Shown piece after piece: positions 54,877-64,000 of a stretch of DNA of 64,000 bases. Numbering within the stretch: position 1 is the stretch's first letter; every line of letters begins with the position of its first letter. The position numbers and the translations under genes were made by a program. The stretch comes from Streptomyces neyagawaensis (GTDB lineage: Bacteria > Actinomycetota > Actinomycetes > Streptomycetales > Streptomycetaceae): positions 186,001 to 250,000 of the forward strand of contig NZ_JAMGBG010000027.1 of the NCBI RefSeq assembly GCF_023516595.1. The letters are read 5' to 3'. The notes under the pieces are model-generated. The model made no database searches. It saw only the letters and a program-made list of their open reading frames with translations, and was not told the origin of the DNA.

Positions 54877-55518
54877 TCAGCTCTGGTTGAAGAACCCGCC
54901 CTCTGCGATGCGGGCCTTGTCCTCCGCCGTGACATCGACGTTAGCAGGCGACAACAGGAACACCTTCTGCGTCACCCGCTCGATGCTTCCGTGAAGACCA
55001 AACACCAAACCTGCCGCAAAGTCGACAAGTCGCTTCGCATCTGTGTCGTCCATCTCAGTCAGATTCATGATCACCGGGGTGCCCTCACGGAAGTGTTCCC
55101 CGATGGTACGGGCCTCGTTGTAGGTCCGCGGGTGCAACGTCGTGATCCGATACGGCTCCCGTTCGGACACGACCTTGGGCATGATCACCGGTGCGTTCTT
55201 CTCCAGACTGGAACGGTCTTGTGTGATGGACGCCACGGGTGCGATCCGGGCGGGTCGCACCGATTCCGCGGGGAGCGAAGTGGCGTGCGCCACCGGCTCG
55301 CGCTGCGCCGGGGGCTGCACCACTCGCACCGATTCGTCCCTTTGGGACTGATGTGACTGGTGTGACTGGTGCACCGGTTCATGGCGCCGGTGGTCCCGCT
55401 CGGGCTCGGGGTCGAGCTCGGGCTCGAAGTCGTCATCGGGGTCGAATCCCCTGCCGTCGTACCCATCGTCCTCCACGAGGCCGAGGTAGACCGCCATCTT
55501 GCGCATCGCGCCGGCCAT
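54877..55518 (-). CDS. sepF: Cell division protein SepF
   Basis: SepF anchors FtsZ filaments to the membrane and bundles them. The 213-residue protein starts with the amphipathic helix ([17 protein letters not shown]), then a long acidic/His-rich linker. The conserved C-terminal domain has [38 protein letters not shown] and [19 protein letters not shown] 55518 has GGAGG about 9 bases upstream. Confidence 0.95.
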   Translation of the reverse strand: MAGAMRKMAVYLGLVEDDGYDGRGFDPDDDFEPELDPEPERDHRRHEPVHQSHQSHQSQRDESVRVVQPPAQREPVAHATSLPAESVRPARIAPVASITQDRSSLEKNAPVIMPKVVSEREPYRITTLHPRTYNEARTIGEHFREGTPVIMNLTEMDDTDAKRLVDFAAGLVFGLHGSIERVTQKVFLLSPANVDVTAEDKARIAEGGFFNQS

Positions 55519-55646
55519 GCTCTGAGTCCTCCGCTCTGTGGTGGATCGACTGACGACTTCCCAAGTGCCCGCGATCCACGAGGTCGTTGCGCCGCCCTTC
55601 GACGGAATGACCATATTTTCTGCTGTGGTCCGACTTCTTGGCGACG

Positions 55647-56366
55647 TTACCCGAGCCTGGGGCGGACTCCGAGTACCGCAGTGCCGACGCGCACATGTGT
55701 CGCCCCTGCCGCCACGGCCTCCTCGAGGTCCGCACTCATCCCTGCGGAGACCATGTTCGCAGCCGGATGAGCGCGGCGCAGGTCGGTCGACAAATCCATC
55801 AACCGCCCGAAGGCCTCGCGTTGCCGCCCGGCGTACTCGCCGGTGAGCGGCGCCACGGTCATCAGACCATCGAGCCGCACCCCCGGGGAGTCGGCGAGGA
55901 GATCGGCCAACTCCGCGATCCCGTCCGGACCGACACCGCCGCGCGCCCCCCGGCCGCTCTCGTCCGCGTCAAGGGCGACCTGGATGAGGCAGCCCACCTC
56001 GCGTCCGACCCGGACCGCCTCCTTCGACAGTGCCGTGACGAGCCGGGAGCGGTCGACGGACTGCACGAGATCGGCATAACGCACCACAGAACGGACCTTG
56101 TTGGTCTGCAATTGCCCCACGAAGTGCCACACAAGGGGCAGATCCGAGCACTCTGCCGCCTTGGGGGCCGCGTCCTGGTCCTTGTTCTCGGCAACATGAC
56201 GCACACCGAGTTCCGACAGGATCCGCACATCGCTCGCGGGATAGGTCTTGGTGACCACGATCAGGGTCACCTCTTCATGCTTGCGCCCCGCGGCCGCGCA
56301 CGCCGCCGCGATGCGACCCTCCACCTTCGCCAGATTCGCGGCGAGTTGTGCCTTACGGTCGGTCAT
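55647..56366 (-). CDS. YggS family PLP-homeostasis protein
   Basis: The 239-residue alanine-racemase-like barrel binds PLP without known catalysis. Typical segments are [15 protein letters not shown] (PLP lysine), [20 protein letters not shown] and [25 protein letters not shown] (in two parts). ATG 56366 lies 5 bases beyond the pgeF stop; ATG 56372, which overlaps that stop by one base, is also possible. The neighbours pgeF and sepF match the usual order. Confidence 0.93.
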   Translation of the reverse strand: MTDRKAQLAANLAKVEGRIAAACAAAGRKHEEVTLIVVTKTYPASDVRILSELGVRHVAENKDQDAAPKAAECSDLPLVWHFVGQLQTNKVRSVVRYADLVQSVDRSRLVTALSKEAVRVGREVGCLIQVALDADESGRGARGGVGPDGIAELADLLADSPGVRLDGLMTVAPLTGEYAGRQREAFGRLMDLSTDLRRAHPAANMVSAGMSADLEEAVAAGATHVRVGTAVLGVRPRLG

Positions 56367-56371
56367 GCCCA

Positions 56372-57103
56372 TCAGTCCAGCCAGACATATCCCGCGAGTC
56401 GCCCTGTGGTGCGGTCGCGGCGGTACGAGAAGTGGTCGCGCGACTCCAGCGTGCACACCGGCGACTGCTCCCGGTCGTGCACCCCCAGTCGCTCCAGCTG
56501 GGAGTGCACTCCGGCGCTCACATCCACGGCAGGCGTGCCCCAACTGGTCTCGGCGTACGCCGTCGGCTCCACGGCGGCCACGTCGGCGCGCATCGCTTCG
56601 GGCACTTCGTAACAGCGGCCGCAGACGGCGGGGCCGGTGCGGGCGACGATCCGCGCGGGGTCGGCGCCGAGTTCGATCATGGCCTTGACGGCGGCCGGGA
56701 CGACCCCGGCGACCATTCCGGGCCGGCCCGCGTGGGCGGCGGCCGCGACCCCGGCGACGGGGTCGGCCAGCAGTACGGGCACGCAGTCGGCGGTGAGCAC
56801 CGCGAGCGCGAGTCCGCGCCCGGTGGTGACGATCGCGTCGACGGAGGGGATGTCGACCGCGGAACCCCATGGTCCGTCGACCACCGCCACGTCCGCGCCG
56901 TGCACCTGTTTCATCCAGACGACCCGGCCGGGGTCGAGGCCCAGCGACTTCGCGGCCAGCTCCCGGTTGGTCGTCACGGCGGCAGCGTCGTCCCCGACCG
57001 CCCCGCCGAGATTGAGCTCCTCATACGGAGCGGCGCTCACCCCGCCCCACCTGTCGGTGAAGGCGAAGTGCGCGCCGCTCGCGTTCTCGCGCTGTCCTAT
57101 CAC
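56372..57103 (-). CDS. pgeF: Peptidoglycan editing factor / YfiH multicopper-type purine nucleosidase family
   Basis: The 243-residue protein has the metal-site pattern of the YfiH (DUF152) family: [25 protein letters not shown] and [15 protein letters not shown]. It also has a CGRCYEVP segment. Family members edit peptidoglycan precursors or act on purine nucleosides or polyphenols; which applies here is not known. GTG 57103 overlaps the ftsZ stop by 4 bases. Confidence 0.92.
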   Translation of the reverse strand: MIGQRENASGAHFAFTDRWGGVSAAPYEELNLGGAVGDDAAAVTTNRELAAKSLGLDPGRVVWMKQVHGADVAVVDGPWGSAVDIPSVDAIVTTGRGLALAVLTADCVPVLLADPVAGVAAAAHAGRPGMVAGVVPAAVKAMIELGADPARIVARTGPAVCGRCYEVPEAMRADVAAVEPTAYAETSWGTPAVDVSAGVHSQLERLGVHDREQSPVCTLESRDHFSYRRDRTTGRLAGYVWLD

Positions 57104-58290
57104 TTGAGGAAGTCCGGCACGTCCAGCTCCTCCGCCGCACTGTCCGTGTAGGACCGGGACGGCGGGACCGGCGGGGCGACGGGCACCTCGCTCACCGGCT
57201 CCGGTGCGGGCGCCGGCTCCTCCTTCGGCTTGACGCTGCCGAGCGAGCCGAAGGACGGGCGGGCCTCGGCGGCCCGCACCGGGGCGGGCTCGTCCCGCTT
57301 GGCCGAGGCCGAGCCGAGGATGTTGTCCCGCTTGGCCGGGGGCTGCCCGCCGTCGAAGCCGGCCGCGATGACCGTGACCCGGACCTCGTCGCCGAGGGCG
57401 TCGTCGATGACCGCGCCGAAGATGATGTTGGCCTCGGGGTGGGCGGCCTCGCTGACCAGCTGGGCGGCCTCGTTGATCTCGAAGAGACCGAGGTCGGACC
57501 CGCCGGAAATGGAGAGCAGCACCCCGCGGGCACCGTCGATGGAGGCCTCCAGCAGCGGCGAGGAGATCGCCATCTCGGCGGCGGCCACCGCGCGGTCGTC
57601 GCCGCGGGCCGAGCCGATGCCCATGAGGGCGGAGCCGGCCTCGGACATGACGGACTTGACGTCGGCGAAGTCGAGGTTGATCAGGCCGGGCGTGGTGATG
57701 AGGTCGGTGATGCCCTGGACACCGGAGAGCAGGACCTGGTCGGCCGACTTGAAGGCGTCGAGCACCGAGACCTGGCGGTCCGAGATGGACAGCAGCCGGT
57801 CGTTCGGGATGACGATGAGGGTGTCGACCTCTTCACGGAGCTCGGCGATGCCGTCCTCGGCCTGGTTGGCGCGGCGGCGGCCCTCGAAGGTGAAGGGGCG
57901 GGTGACCACGCCGATGGTGAGGGCGCCCAGCGAGCGGGCGATGTTGGCCACGACGGGCGCGCCGCCGGTGCCGGTGCCGCCGCCCTCGCCGGCGGTCACG
58001 AAGACCATGTCGGCCCCCTTGAGGACCTCCTCGATCTCCTCGCGGTGGTCCTCTGCGGCCTTGCGGCCGACCGCCGGGTTGGCGCCGGCGCCGAGTCCGC
58101 GGGTGAGTTCACGGCCGACGTCGAGCTTGACGTCGGCGTCGCTCATCAACAGAGCTTGCGCGTCGGTGTTGATGGCGATGAACTCGACGCCCTTGAGACC
58201 GACCTCGATCATCCGGTTGATGGCATTGACACCACCGCCGCCGACACCGATGACTTTGATGACTGCGAGGTAGTTCTGCGGTGCTGCCAC
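57100..58290 (-). CDS. ftsZ: Cell division GTPase FtsZ
   Basis: FtsZ polymerises into the division ring or sporulation ladders. The 396-residue protein has the tubulin signature [14 protein letters not shown] (about residues 101-114), GTP-contact [12 protein letters not shown] and T7-loop segment [16 protein letters not shown]. The conserved C-terminal tail DVPDFLK binds SepF and other partners. GTG 58290 has a GAGAGG site upstream. Confidence 0.97.
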   Translation of the reverse strand: MAAPQNYLAVIKVIGVGGGGVNAINRMIEVGLKGVEFIAINTDAQALLMSDADVKLDVGRELTRGLGAGANPAVGRKAAEDHREEIEEVLKGADMVFVTAGEGGGTGTGGAPVVANIARSLGALTIGVVTRPFTFEGRRRANQAEDGIAELREEVDTLIVIPNDRLLSISDRQVSVLDAFKSADQVLLSGVQGITDLITTPGLINLDFADVKSVMSEAGSALMGIGSARGDDRAVAAAEMAISSPLLEASIDGARGVLLSISGGSDLGLFEINEAAQLVSEAAHPEANIIFGAVIDDALGDEVRVTVIAAGFDGGQPPAKRDNILGSASAKRDEPAPVRAAEARPSFGSLGSVKPKEEPAPAPEPVSEVPVAPPVPPSRSYTDSAAEELDVPDFLK

Positions 58291-58568
58291 GTCGAAGGCC
58301 TCTCGCCTCGAGTTACGTGTCGCCGCCTCGCGGGTACCCGCGATCCGACGACTGATGCCGAAGTGGGACGGTCCGAACGCCGACCCGAACCCTAACGCTG
58401 AAGTTTAGGGTTACCAGTGTGTCTGTTCCTTGGACTCTTCCGAACAGGACACTAAGTCGACAAGTGGCGCACGTTCAACGAACACGCCGAACCTCCCGTT
58501 TTTCTTTTCACCCTATGTGATCAGCCGTAGCGGTGCCCAACCAGGGTGCTGGCCTGCACGGATACGCG
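58291..58568 (-). promoter_or_regulatory. ftsZ upstream region with inverted repeat
   Basis: The 278-bp gap between ftsQ and ftsZ is where several ftsZ promoters, including a sporulation-induced one, are known in Streptomyces. It holds an 8-bp inverted repeat AACCCTAA/TTAGGGTT (58388-58395 with 58405-58412). On the minus strand a TAAACT -10-like box overlaps it. The stretch 58420-58560 is less GC-rich than its surroundings, as expected of promoter DNA. Confidence 0.55.
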
Positions 58569-59369
58569 TCAACTCCCTGATGACGCAGGCGCCGTGGGGA
58601 CACTCACGTCGAAGTGCCCCGCGTCGGGGGCGGCTTTCATCAGCGCGCTGAGTGCACGGGCCTTCGCACGCCCCTTCTCCGCGCTCCCCCAGGCGACGGT
58701 GCGGTCCCCGCTCAGCTCCAGCGAGATGGAGTCGTAGGAGCGGACCTTGACGACCATGGTGTCCGGCGCGACCGCGGCCGGAATGTCACCCGCGACCCGC
58801 ACCGCCTCACGCACCAGCCGGTCCTCGCCGAATCGCCGCAGACTGGCGGCGGAGGATCCCGGACGGGACAGCGCCAATTCCAGGACGGGAACGCCCTTCG
58901 GGGCACGCGAAACGGTGGCGAAACGAACACCCTTCGCGTCGACTTCGACGTACTTGCCCGAATTTCCGGCGGCTTCGACAATCAGCACCGGAGTGCGCTC
59001 GGTGACTTTCAGCCCGATTCCATGAGGCCAGGAACGAATGACCTCAACCGAGTCGATTCGGGGCAATTTCTCCAGCAATCGCGACTCGATCGCGTCGGTG
59101 TCCACGGAAATCAGCGGATCCCCGGGGGGCACCTCGGCCGCCTCGCGCACCTGGGCCTCGGTGAGCACCCGGGTGCCCGACACGGAGACCCGCTCGGCCC
59201 GCAGCCACGACGAGCCGTACAGGGCCCAGACCGAGACCCCGCCGAGCAGCACCAGGGCGACCGCGGCGGCGATCAGGGCCCGCGGGCCGGGCCGCCGCCG
59301 GCGTCGTGGAAGCGGGCCGGAGTCCAGATCGTCGTCCGCGCCGCGTTCGGCGGTGGTCGGTCCGGCCAC
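58569..59369 (-). CDS. ftsQ: Cell division protein FtsQ
   Basis: FtsQ links early and late division proteins. The 266-residue protein has a basic cytoplasmic start (PLPRRRRRPGPR), one membrane helix (about residues 31-50) and an extracytoplasmic POTRA domain (RAERVSVSGTRVLTEAQVR). A beta domain with GIGLKVTERTPVLIVE follows. The start is GTG 59369, 24 bases after the murG stop. Confidence 0.95.
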   Translation of the reverse strand: MAGPTTAERGADDDLDSGPLPRRRRRPGPRALIAAAVALVLLGGVSVWALYGSSWLRAERVSVSGTRVLTEAQVREAAEVPPGDPLISVDTDAIESRLLEKLPRIDSVEVIRSWPHGIGLKVTERTPVLIVEAAGNSGKYVEVDAKGVRFATVSRAPKGVPVLELALSRPGSSAASLRRFGEDRLVREAVRVAGDIPAAVAPDTMVVKVRSYDSISLELSGDRTVAWGSAEKGRAKARALSALMKAAPDAGHFDVSVPTAPASSGS

Positions 59370-59393
59370 GCTCCCCTGCCTTCTGCCGCGCCC

Positions 59394-60482
59394 CTAGCGG
59401 CGCGACGCGATCGCCTCGTACACCATCCCGACGAGCAGGTCGTCGGCGTCCCGGCGGCCGAACTCGCTGGCGGCGCGGGACATCTCGTACAGCCGGTGCG
59501 GGTCGGCGAGCACGGGCAGGACGTTCTGCTGGACCCACTGGGGGGTCAGCTCCGCGTCATCGACCAGCAGCCCGCCGCCGGCCTTGACCACCGGCTGGGC
59601 GTTCAGCCGCTGTTCGCCGTTGCCGATGGGCAGCGGGACGTAGGCGGCGGGGAGCCCGACGGCGGAGAGCTCGGCGACGGTCATCGCGCCCGCGCGGCAG
59701 AGCATCATGTCGGCCGCGGCGTACGCGAGGTCCATCCGGTCCACGTACGGTACCGGGATGTACGGGGGCATCCCCGGCATCTGGTGCACCTGCGGCAGTT
59801 CGTTCTTCGGGCCGACCGCGTGCAGGATCTGGATCCCGGCCTGCTGGAGGTAGGGCGCGACCTGCTGGACCACCTCGTTGAGGCGGCGGGCGCCCTGCGA
59901 GCCGCCGGAGACCAGCAGCGTCGGCAGGTTCGGGTCGAGACCGAACAGGGCGCGGGCCTCGGGGCGCGCCGCGGCGCGGTCGAGGGTGGCGATGGAGCGG
60001 CGCAGCGGGATGCCGATGTAGCGGGAGTCGCGCAGCTTGCTGTCCGGGGTGGAGACGGCCACCTGGGCCGCGTACCGGGAGCCGATCTTGTTGGCGAGGC
60101 CGGGTCGGGCGTTGGCCTCGTGGACGACGATCGGCACCCCGAGGCGCTTGGCGGCGAGGTAGCCGGGCAGGGCGACGTAGCCGCCGAAGCCGACGACGCA
60201 GTCCGCCTTGGTGCGCTCCAGGATCTGCTCGGTCGCCTTGATCGTGCCGCGCAGTCGGCCGGGCACGGTGATCAGCTCGGGCGTGGGCTTGCGTGGCAGG
60301 GGTACGGCGGGGATCAGCGCGAGTTCGTAGCCGCGCTCGGGGACGAGGCGTGTCTCAAGGCCGCGCTCCGTGCCCAGGGCCGTGATGCCCACGGTCGGGT
60401 CCTGCCTGCGCAGGGCGTCCGCGAGGGCGAGCGCGGGCTCGATGTGACCGGCGGTTCCGCCACCGGCGAGGACGACATGCAC
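59394..60482 (-). CDS. murG: UDP-GlcNAc:lipid I GlcNAc transferase
   Basis: MurG adds GlcNAc to lipid I to form lipid II at the inner membrane face. The 362-residue GT-B enzyme opens VVLAGGGTAGHIEPALALA and has VVGFGGYVALPGYLAA, GGSQGARRLNEVV and CRAGAMTVAELSAVGLPA. The start is GTG 60482, 33 bases after ftsW. Confidence 0.96.
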   Translation of the reverse strand: MHVVLAGGGTAGHIEPALALADALRRQDPTVGITALGTERGLETRLVPERGYELALIPAVPLPRKPTPELITVPGRLRGTIKATEQILERTKADCVVGFGGYVALPGYLAAKRLGVPIVVHEANARPGLANKIGSRYAAQVAVSTPDSKLRDSRYIGIPLRRSIATLDRAAARPEARALFGLDPNLPTLLVSGGSQGARRLNEVVQQVAPYLQQAGIQILHAVGPKNELPQVHQMPGMPPYIPVPYVDRMDLAYAAADMMLCRAGAMTVAELSAVGLPAAYVPLPIGNGEQRLNAQPVVKAGGGLLVDDAELTPQWVQQNVLPVLADPHRLYEMSRAASEFGRRDADDLLVGMVYEAIASRR

Positions 60483-60515
60483 CGAAATTCACCGCTCTCC
60501 GGACGAACGTGCCGT

Positions 60516-61841
60516 TCAGGCACGCCGTCGCATCGTGTTCCATCTCCCGGGCCGCCCCGAAGGGCGGCCGCCCCGCTTTCTACCAAAGCGAGGTTGCCGC
60601 ATCGCAAGCGCCGCCCGCGCAGCGGGCTCGTCGCGTGCGAAGGCGATCAGCAGCCCGATGGCGAACATGGTCGGCAGCAGGGCCGAACCCCCGTAGGAGA
60701 ACAGCGGGAGCGGGACTCCGGCGATCGGCAGCAGACCGAGCACCGCACCGATGTTGATCACCGCCTGAGCGGTGATCCAGGTGGTCACGCCTCCCGCGGC
60801 ATACCTGACGAAGGGGTCCTCCGTGCGTCCGGCCACGCGGATACCCGCATAGCCTAGAGCCGCGAAGAGGGCGAGCACCGACAGCGTCCCCGCGAGACCC
60901 AGTTCCTCACCGGTGACGGCGAAGATGAAGTCGGTGTGCGCTTCCGGGAGTTGGCCCCATTTTTCCACACTGGCACCGAGCCCGGAGCCGAAGATTCCGC
61001 CCGAGGCGAGGGCGTAGATGCCGTGCACGGCCTGCCAGCAGGTGTCCCCCTGCCCCGGTTCCGTGGCACCGATGCACGCGAGTCGGGCCATACGGTTCTC
61101 GCTGGTCCTGATCAGGACGAAGCCGATCAGTCCGGCGACGGACAGCACACCCACGAACAGCCTGGTCGGCGCGCCGGCCAGCCACAGCAGGCCGAACAGG
61201 ATGGCCGTGAGGATGATCGCGGTGCCCATGTCGCCGCCGAGCATGATCAGCCCGAGGAGCATGAACGCCACCGGCACCAGCGGCACCAGCATGTGCTTCC
61301 ACTGGGTCAGCAGCCGCCTGTCCTCCTTGCGGGCGAGCAGATCGGCCCCCCACAGCACCAGCGCCAGCTTGCCGAACTCGCTGGGCTGGATCTGGAACGA
61401 GCCGCCGACGGCGATCCAGTTCTGGTTGCCGTTGATCGACTGCCCTATCCCCGGGACCTGCACCAGGGCCATCAGGAAGACACAGCCGGCCAGGATCGGG
61501 TACGCCAGTGCCCGGTGCAGCTTCACCGGCATGCGCGAGGCCACGAGCAGCAGCAGGGTGCCGATCGACGCCGCGAGGAACTGCTTGCGGAAGAAGAAGG
61601 TCCCCGGCAGCGACTTCTGCAGCGCCGTGATCTGCGAGGCCGAGTAGACCATCACCAGGCCGAGCACGGTGATCAGCAGACTGCCGCCGAGGATCAGGTA
61701 GTACGCGGTGAGCGGGCGGTCCCAGGCCCGCCGCGCCCGCGTGTGGAGCCGGCGTACGGGGTTCTCGCGGGACGGGCGGGGGACGGGCGGCCTGCGGGTG
61801 AGGCGCTGGACGGGAGGGCGGCCGGTACGGCTACTGGGCAT
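60516..61841 (-). CDS. ftsW: Peptidoglycan glycosyltransferase FtsW
   Basis: FtsW is the SEDS polymerase of septal peptidoglycan. The 441-residue protein has about ten membrane helices, a Pro/Arg-rich cytoplasmic start, the SEDS loop segment NWIAVGGSFQIQPSEFGKLA and the C-terminal LFSYGGSALLPTMFAIG. A 94-bp gap separates it from murD. Confidence 0.95.
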   Translation of the reverse strand: MPSSRTGRPPVQRLTRRPPVPRPSRENPVRRLHTRARRAWDRPLTAYYLILGGSLLITVLGLVMVYSASQITALQKSLPGTFFFRKQFLAASIGTLLLLVASRMPVKLHRALAYPILAGCVFLMALVQVPGIGQSINGNQNWIAVGGSFQIQPSEFGKLALVLWGADLLARKEDRRLLTQWKHMLVPLVPVAFMLLGLIMLGGDMGTAIILTAILFGLLWLAGAPTRLFVGVLSVAGLIGFVLIRTSENRMARLACIGATEPGQGDTCWQAVHGIYALASGGIFGSGLGASVEKWGQLPEAHTDFIFAVTGEELGLAGTLSVLALFAALGYAGIRVAGRTEDPFVRYAAGGVTTWITAQAVINIGAVLGLLPIAGVPLPLFSYGGSALLPTMFAIGLLIAFARDEPAARAALAMRQPRFGRKRGGRPSGRPGRWNTMRRRA

Positions 61842-61935
61842 CGGGGGCGCCCTTCCCGCGGCGCACCGACGACATCCGTGTCACGCGTTCCCTCCCAGGT
61901 TCGCCCAGCTCCGCCGCCAGGCACGGGCGGGCCGG

Positions 61936-63357
61936 TCAGCCGTCCGCGGAGGCGAGTTCGCGCACTGCCTCCGCGAACGCTTCCCCGCGCCTGTTGTAGT
62001 TGACGAACATGTCCATCGACGCGCAGGCCGGTGCCAGCAGCACCGTGTCGCCCGCCTGGGCGAGCGCCCGTGCCTCGCGGACCGCCGCGAGCATCGCCCC
62101 AGTGTCTGTCCGGTCGAGGTCCACGACCGGCACTTCGGGGGCGTGTCGCGCGAGCGCTTCGCGGATCAGCGCGCGGTCCGCGCCGATCAGCACGACGCCC
62201 TTCAGCCGCTTCGCCGCCCCGGCGACGAGCTCGTCGAAGGTGGCGCCCTTGGCGAGTCCGCCCGCGATCCACACGATCGACTCGTAGGCCGCCAACGAGG
62301 CCTGGGCGGCGTGCGTGTTGGTGGCCTTGGAGTCGTCGATGTACGTGACGCCGTCCACGTCGGCCACGTGTGCGATGCGGTGGGCGTCCGGGGTGAAGGC
62401 CCGCAGGCCGTCCCGTACGGCCTTGGCGGGCACGCCGAAGGCGCGGGCGAGGGCGGCCGCGGCGAGGGCGTTGGCGACGTTGTGCGGGGCCGGCGGGTCG
62501 ATGTCGGAGACCTCGGCGAGCTCCTGGGCGTTCTTCTGGCGGTTCTCGACGAAGGCCCGGTCGACCAGGATGCCGTCGACGACGCCGAGTTGGGACGGGC
62601 CCGGGGTGCCGAGCGTGAACCCGATGGCCCGGCAGCCCTCTTCGACGTCCGCCTCGCGCACCAGGTCCTCGGTGGACGGTTTGTCGGTGGCATCCACGTT
62701 GTAGACGCAGGCCACCCGGTTGCCCTCGTAGACGCGGCCCTTGTCCTTGGCGTACGCCTCCATGGAGCCGTGCCAGTCGAGGTGGTCGGGGGCGAGGTTC
62801 AGGACGGCGGCGGAGTGGGCGCGCAGCGAGGGCGCCCAGTGGAGCTGGTAGCTGGACAACTCCACGGCCAGGACGTCGTACTGCTCGTCGCCGAGGACGA
62901 CGTCCAGGAGCGAGACCCCGATGTTGCCGACGGCGGCCGTGCGCAGCCCCGCCGCCCTGAGGATCGAGGCGAGCATCTGGACGGTCGTGGTCTTGCCGTT
63001 GGTGCCCGTGACGGCCAGCCAGGGCGCCGCGTCGGGGCCGCGCAGGCGCCAGGCCAGCTCGACGTCGCCCCAGATCTCCAGGCCCGCCTCGCGGGCGGCG
63101 GTGAACAGCGGCTTGTCGGGCTTCCAGCCGGGCGCGGTGACGACGAGGTCGGTGCCCTCGGGCAGGGTGGCGCCGTCACCGAGGCGCACGGTGATGCCGA
63201 GCGCCTCCAGCTCGGCGGCCTGGGCCCGGGCGCGTTCGTCGTCGCCGTCGTTGACGACCGTGACGGCGGCGCCGAGGCCGTGCAGGACCTTGGCCGCGGG
63301 GATGCCGGAGACGCCGAGCCCGGCGACGGTGACGTGCTTGCCCTGCCAGTCGGTCAC
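61936..63357 (-). CDS. murD: UDP-MurNAc-L-alanine:D-glutamate ligase
   Basis: MurD adds D-glutamate to UDP-MurNAc-L-Ala. The 473-residue protein has the N-terminal [17 protein letters not shown], the P-loop [10 protein letters not shown] (about residue 120), [19 protein letters not shown] and the C-terminal [13 protein letters not shown] 63357 overlaps the mraY stop by 4 bases. Confidence 0.96.
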   Translation of the reverse strand: MTDWQGKHVTVAGLGVSGIPAAKVLHGLGAAVTVVNDGDDERARAQAAELEALGITVRLGDGATLPEGTDLVVTAPGWKPDKPLFTAAREAGLEIWGDVELAWRLRGPDAAPWLAVTGTNGKTTTVQMLASILRAAGLRTAAVGNIGVSLLDVVLGDEQYDVLAVELSSYQLHWAPSLRAHSAAVLNLAPDHLDWHGSMEAYAKDKGRVYEGNRVACVYNVDATDKPSTEDLVREADVEEGCRAIGFTLGTPGPSQLGVVDGILVDRAFVENRQKNAQELAEVSDIDPPAPHNVANALAAAALARAFGVPAKAVRDGLRAFTPDAHRIAHVADVDGVTYIDDSKATNTHAAQASLAAYESIVWIAGGLAKGATFDELVAGAAKRLKGVVLIGADRALIREALARHAPEVPVVDLDRTDTGAMLAAVREARALAQAGDTVLLAPACASMDMFVNYNRRGEAFAEAVRELASADG

Positions 63358-64000
63358 TTGTCGGCCGCCCATCCCGCGTAGAAGAGGCCCAGTCCGACGA
63401 TCACACAGATGCCCTGGATGATCCAGAAGCGGACCACGACGAGGACCTCGGACCAGCCCTTGAGTTCGAAGTGGTGCTGGAGCGGTGCCATGCGGAAGAC
63501 GCGCTTGCCGGTCAGCTTGAACGAGCCGACCTGGATGACGACCGACATGGTGATGAGGACGAACAGGCCGCCGAGGAGCGCGAGGAGCAGCTCGGTGCGG
63601 GAGCAGATCGCGAGACCGGCGAGCGCGCCGCCGAGGGCCAGCGAACCGGTGTCGCCCATGAAGATCTTCGCGGGCGAGGTGTTCCACCACAGGAAGCCGA
63701 GGCAGGCGCCCATCAGGGCGGAGGCGACGATCGCGAGGTCGAGGGGATCGCGTACCTCGTAGCAGGCTTCCGGGTTGGTCAGGGTCTGCGTGTTGGCGCA
63801 GGACTCCTGGAACTGCCAGACGCCGATGAAGGTGTACGCGCCGAAGACGAGCACGGAGGCGCCGGTGGCGAGGCCGTCGAGGCCGTCGGTCAGGTTCACG
63901 CCGTTCGACATCGCGAGGATCATGAACAGCGCCCAGATCACGAACAGCACCGGGCCGATGGACCAGCCGAAGTCCTGCACGAAGGAGAGCTTGGTGGAGG
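63354..64000 (-). CDS. mraY: Phospho-MurNAc-pentapeptide transferase (5' part outside window)
   Basis: MraY makes lipid I from UDP-MurNAc-pentapeptide and undecaprenyl phosphate. Only the C-terminal part of about 215 residues is present; the frame stays open to the window edge, so the start lies beyond base 64000. [35 protein letters not shown] and [11 protein letters not shown] contain the conserved aspartates and the HHHFE-type motif (here QHHFE). The last membrane helices are also visible. Confidence 0.96.
   Translation of the reverse strand, partial: STKLSFVQDFGWSIGPVLFVIWALFMILAMSNGVNLTDGLDGLATGASVLVFGAYTFIGVWQFQESCANTQTLTNPEACYEVRDPLDLAIVASALMGACLGFLWWNTSPAKIFMGDTGSLALGGALAGLAICSRTELLLALLGGLFVLITMSVVIQVGSFKLTGKRVFRMAPLQHHFELKGWSEVLVVVRFWIIQGICVIVGLGLFYAGWAADK

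Overview
The window is about 72% GC with actinobacterial codon use, many GTG starts, overlapping stop/start codons and actinobacteria-specific families (PriA, TrpM, TIGR02234, HGxxPAAW, TIGR03085, DivIVA and SepF beside ftsZ). Family content and gene order indicate a Streptomyces chromosome core region. Sixty protein genes are called. Both window edges cut a gene: an ADP-ribosylglycohydrolase on the left and mraY on the right. No tRNA, rRNA, CRISPR, prophage or intact transposase was seen.

Layout. (1) 1-3085, + strand: a coupled trio of ADP-ribosylglycohydrolase, CoA transferase and CoA-ester lyase. (2) 3204-12687, - strand, transcribed leftwards: hisI, trpE, three small membrane genes, trpC, trpM, trpB, trpA, a DsbA-like thioredoxin and lgt. 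(3) 12879-13514, +: a TIGR03085 protein. (4) 13602-19381, -: the histidine operon hisD-hisC-hisB-small membrane gene-hisH-priA-ridA-hisF. PriA is the bifunctional HisA/TrpF isomerase, so the neighbouring his and trp genes share an enzyme. trpD and trpG are not in the window. (5) 19565-23647, +: a beta-helix membrane protein, a helical repeat protein, a Lon-substrate-domain protein and ybaK. (6) 23864-27864, -: a membrane protein, an ABC-2 exporter pair and a NYN-domain protein.

(7) 28099-36153: a small basic ORF (+), a terminator, a 171-bp palindromic element, dnaE (-), a DUF2252 protein, a membrane protein and a second DsbA-like protein (+), then a lipoprotein (-). (8) 36367-49213: a large LuxR-type ATPase regulator, phoD, a hydrolase, an MscS channel, an SDR, a cation/proton antiporter, then GNAT, RluD-type pseudouridine synthase, lspA and a TraR/DksA zinc-finger protein with a histone-like tail. 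(9) 49534-52995: ileS behind a translational T-box riboswitch whose two competing helices can be read in the sequence. (10) 53267-64000, -: the division and cell-wall cluster mraY-murD-ftsW-murG-ftsQ-ftsZ-pgeF-yggS-sepF-yggT-divIVA.

The genes cover amino-acid synthesis, envelope lipoprotein processing (Lgt and LspA), thiol chemistry outside the membrane, replication and polar growth/division. The least explained items are the 171-bp hairpin element with strand-biased G.U pairs, a 14-unit pentapeptide repeat inside the LuxR-type regulator, the small unlisted ORFs, and a set of apparently leaderless promoters, four with the identical -10 box TAGGCT. No wholly new multi-gene system is evident.
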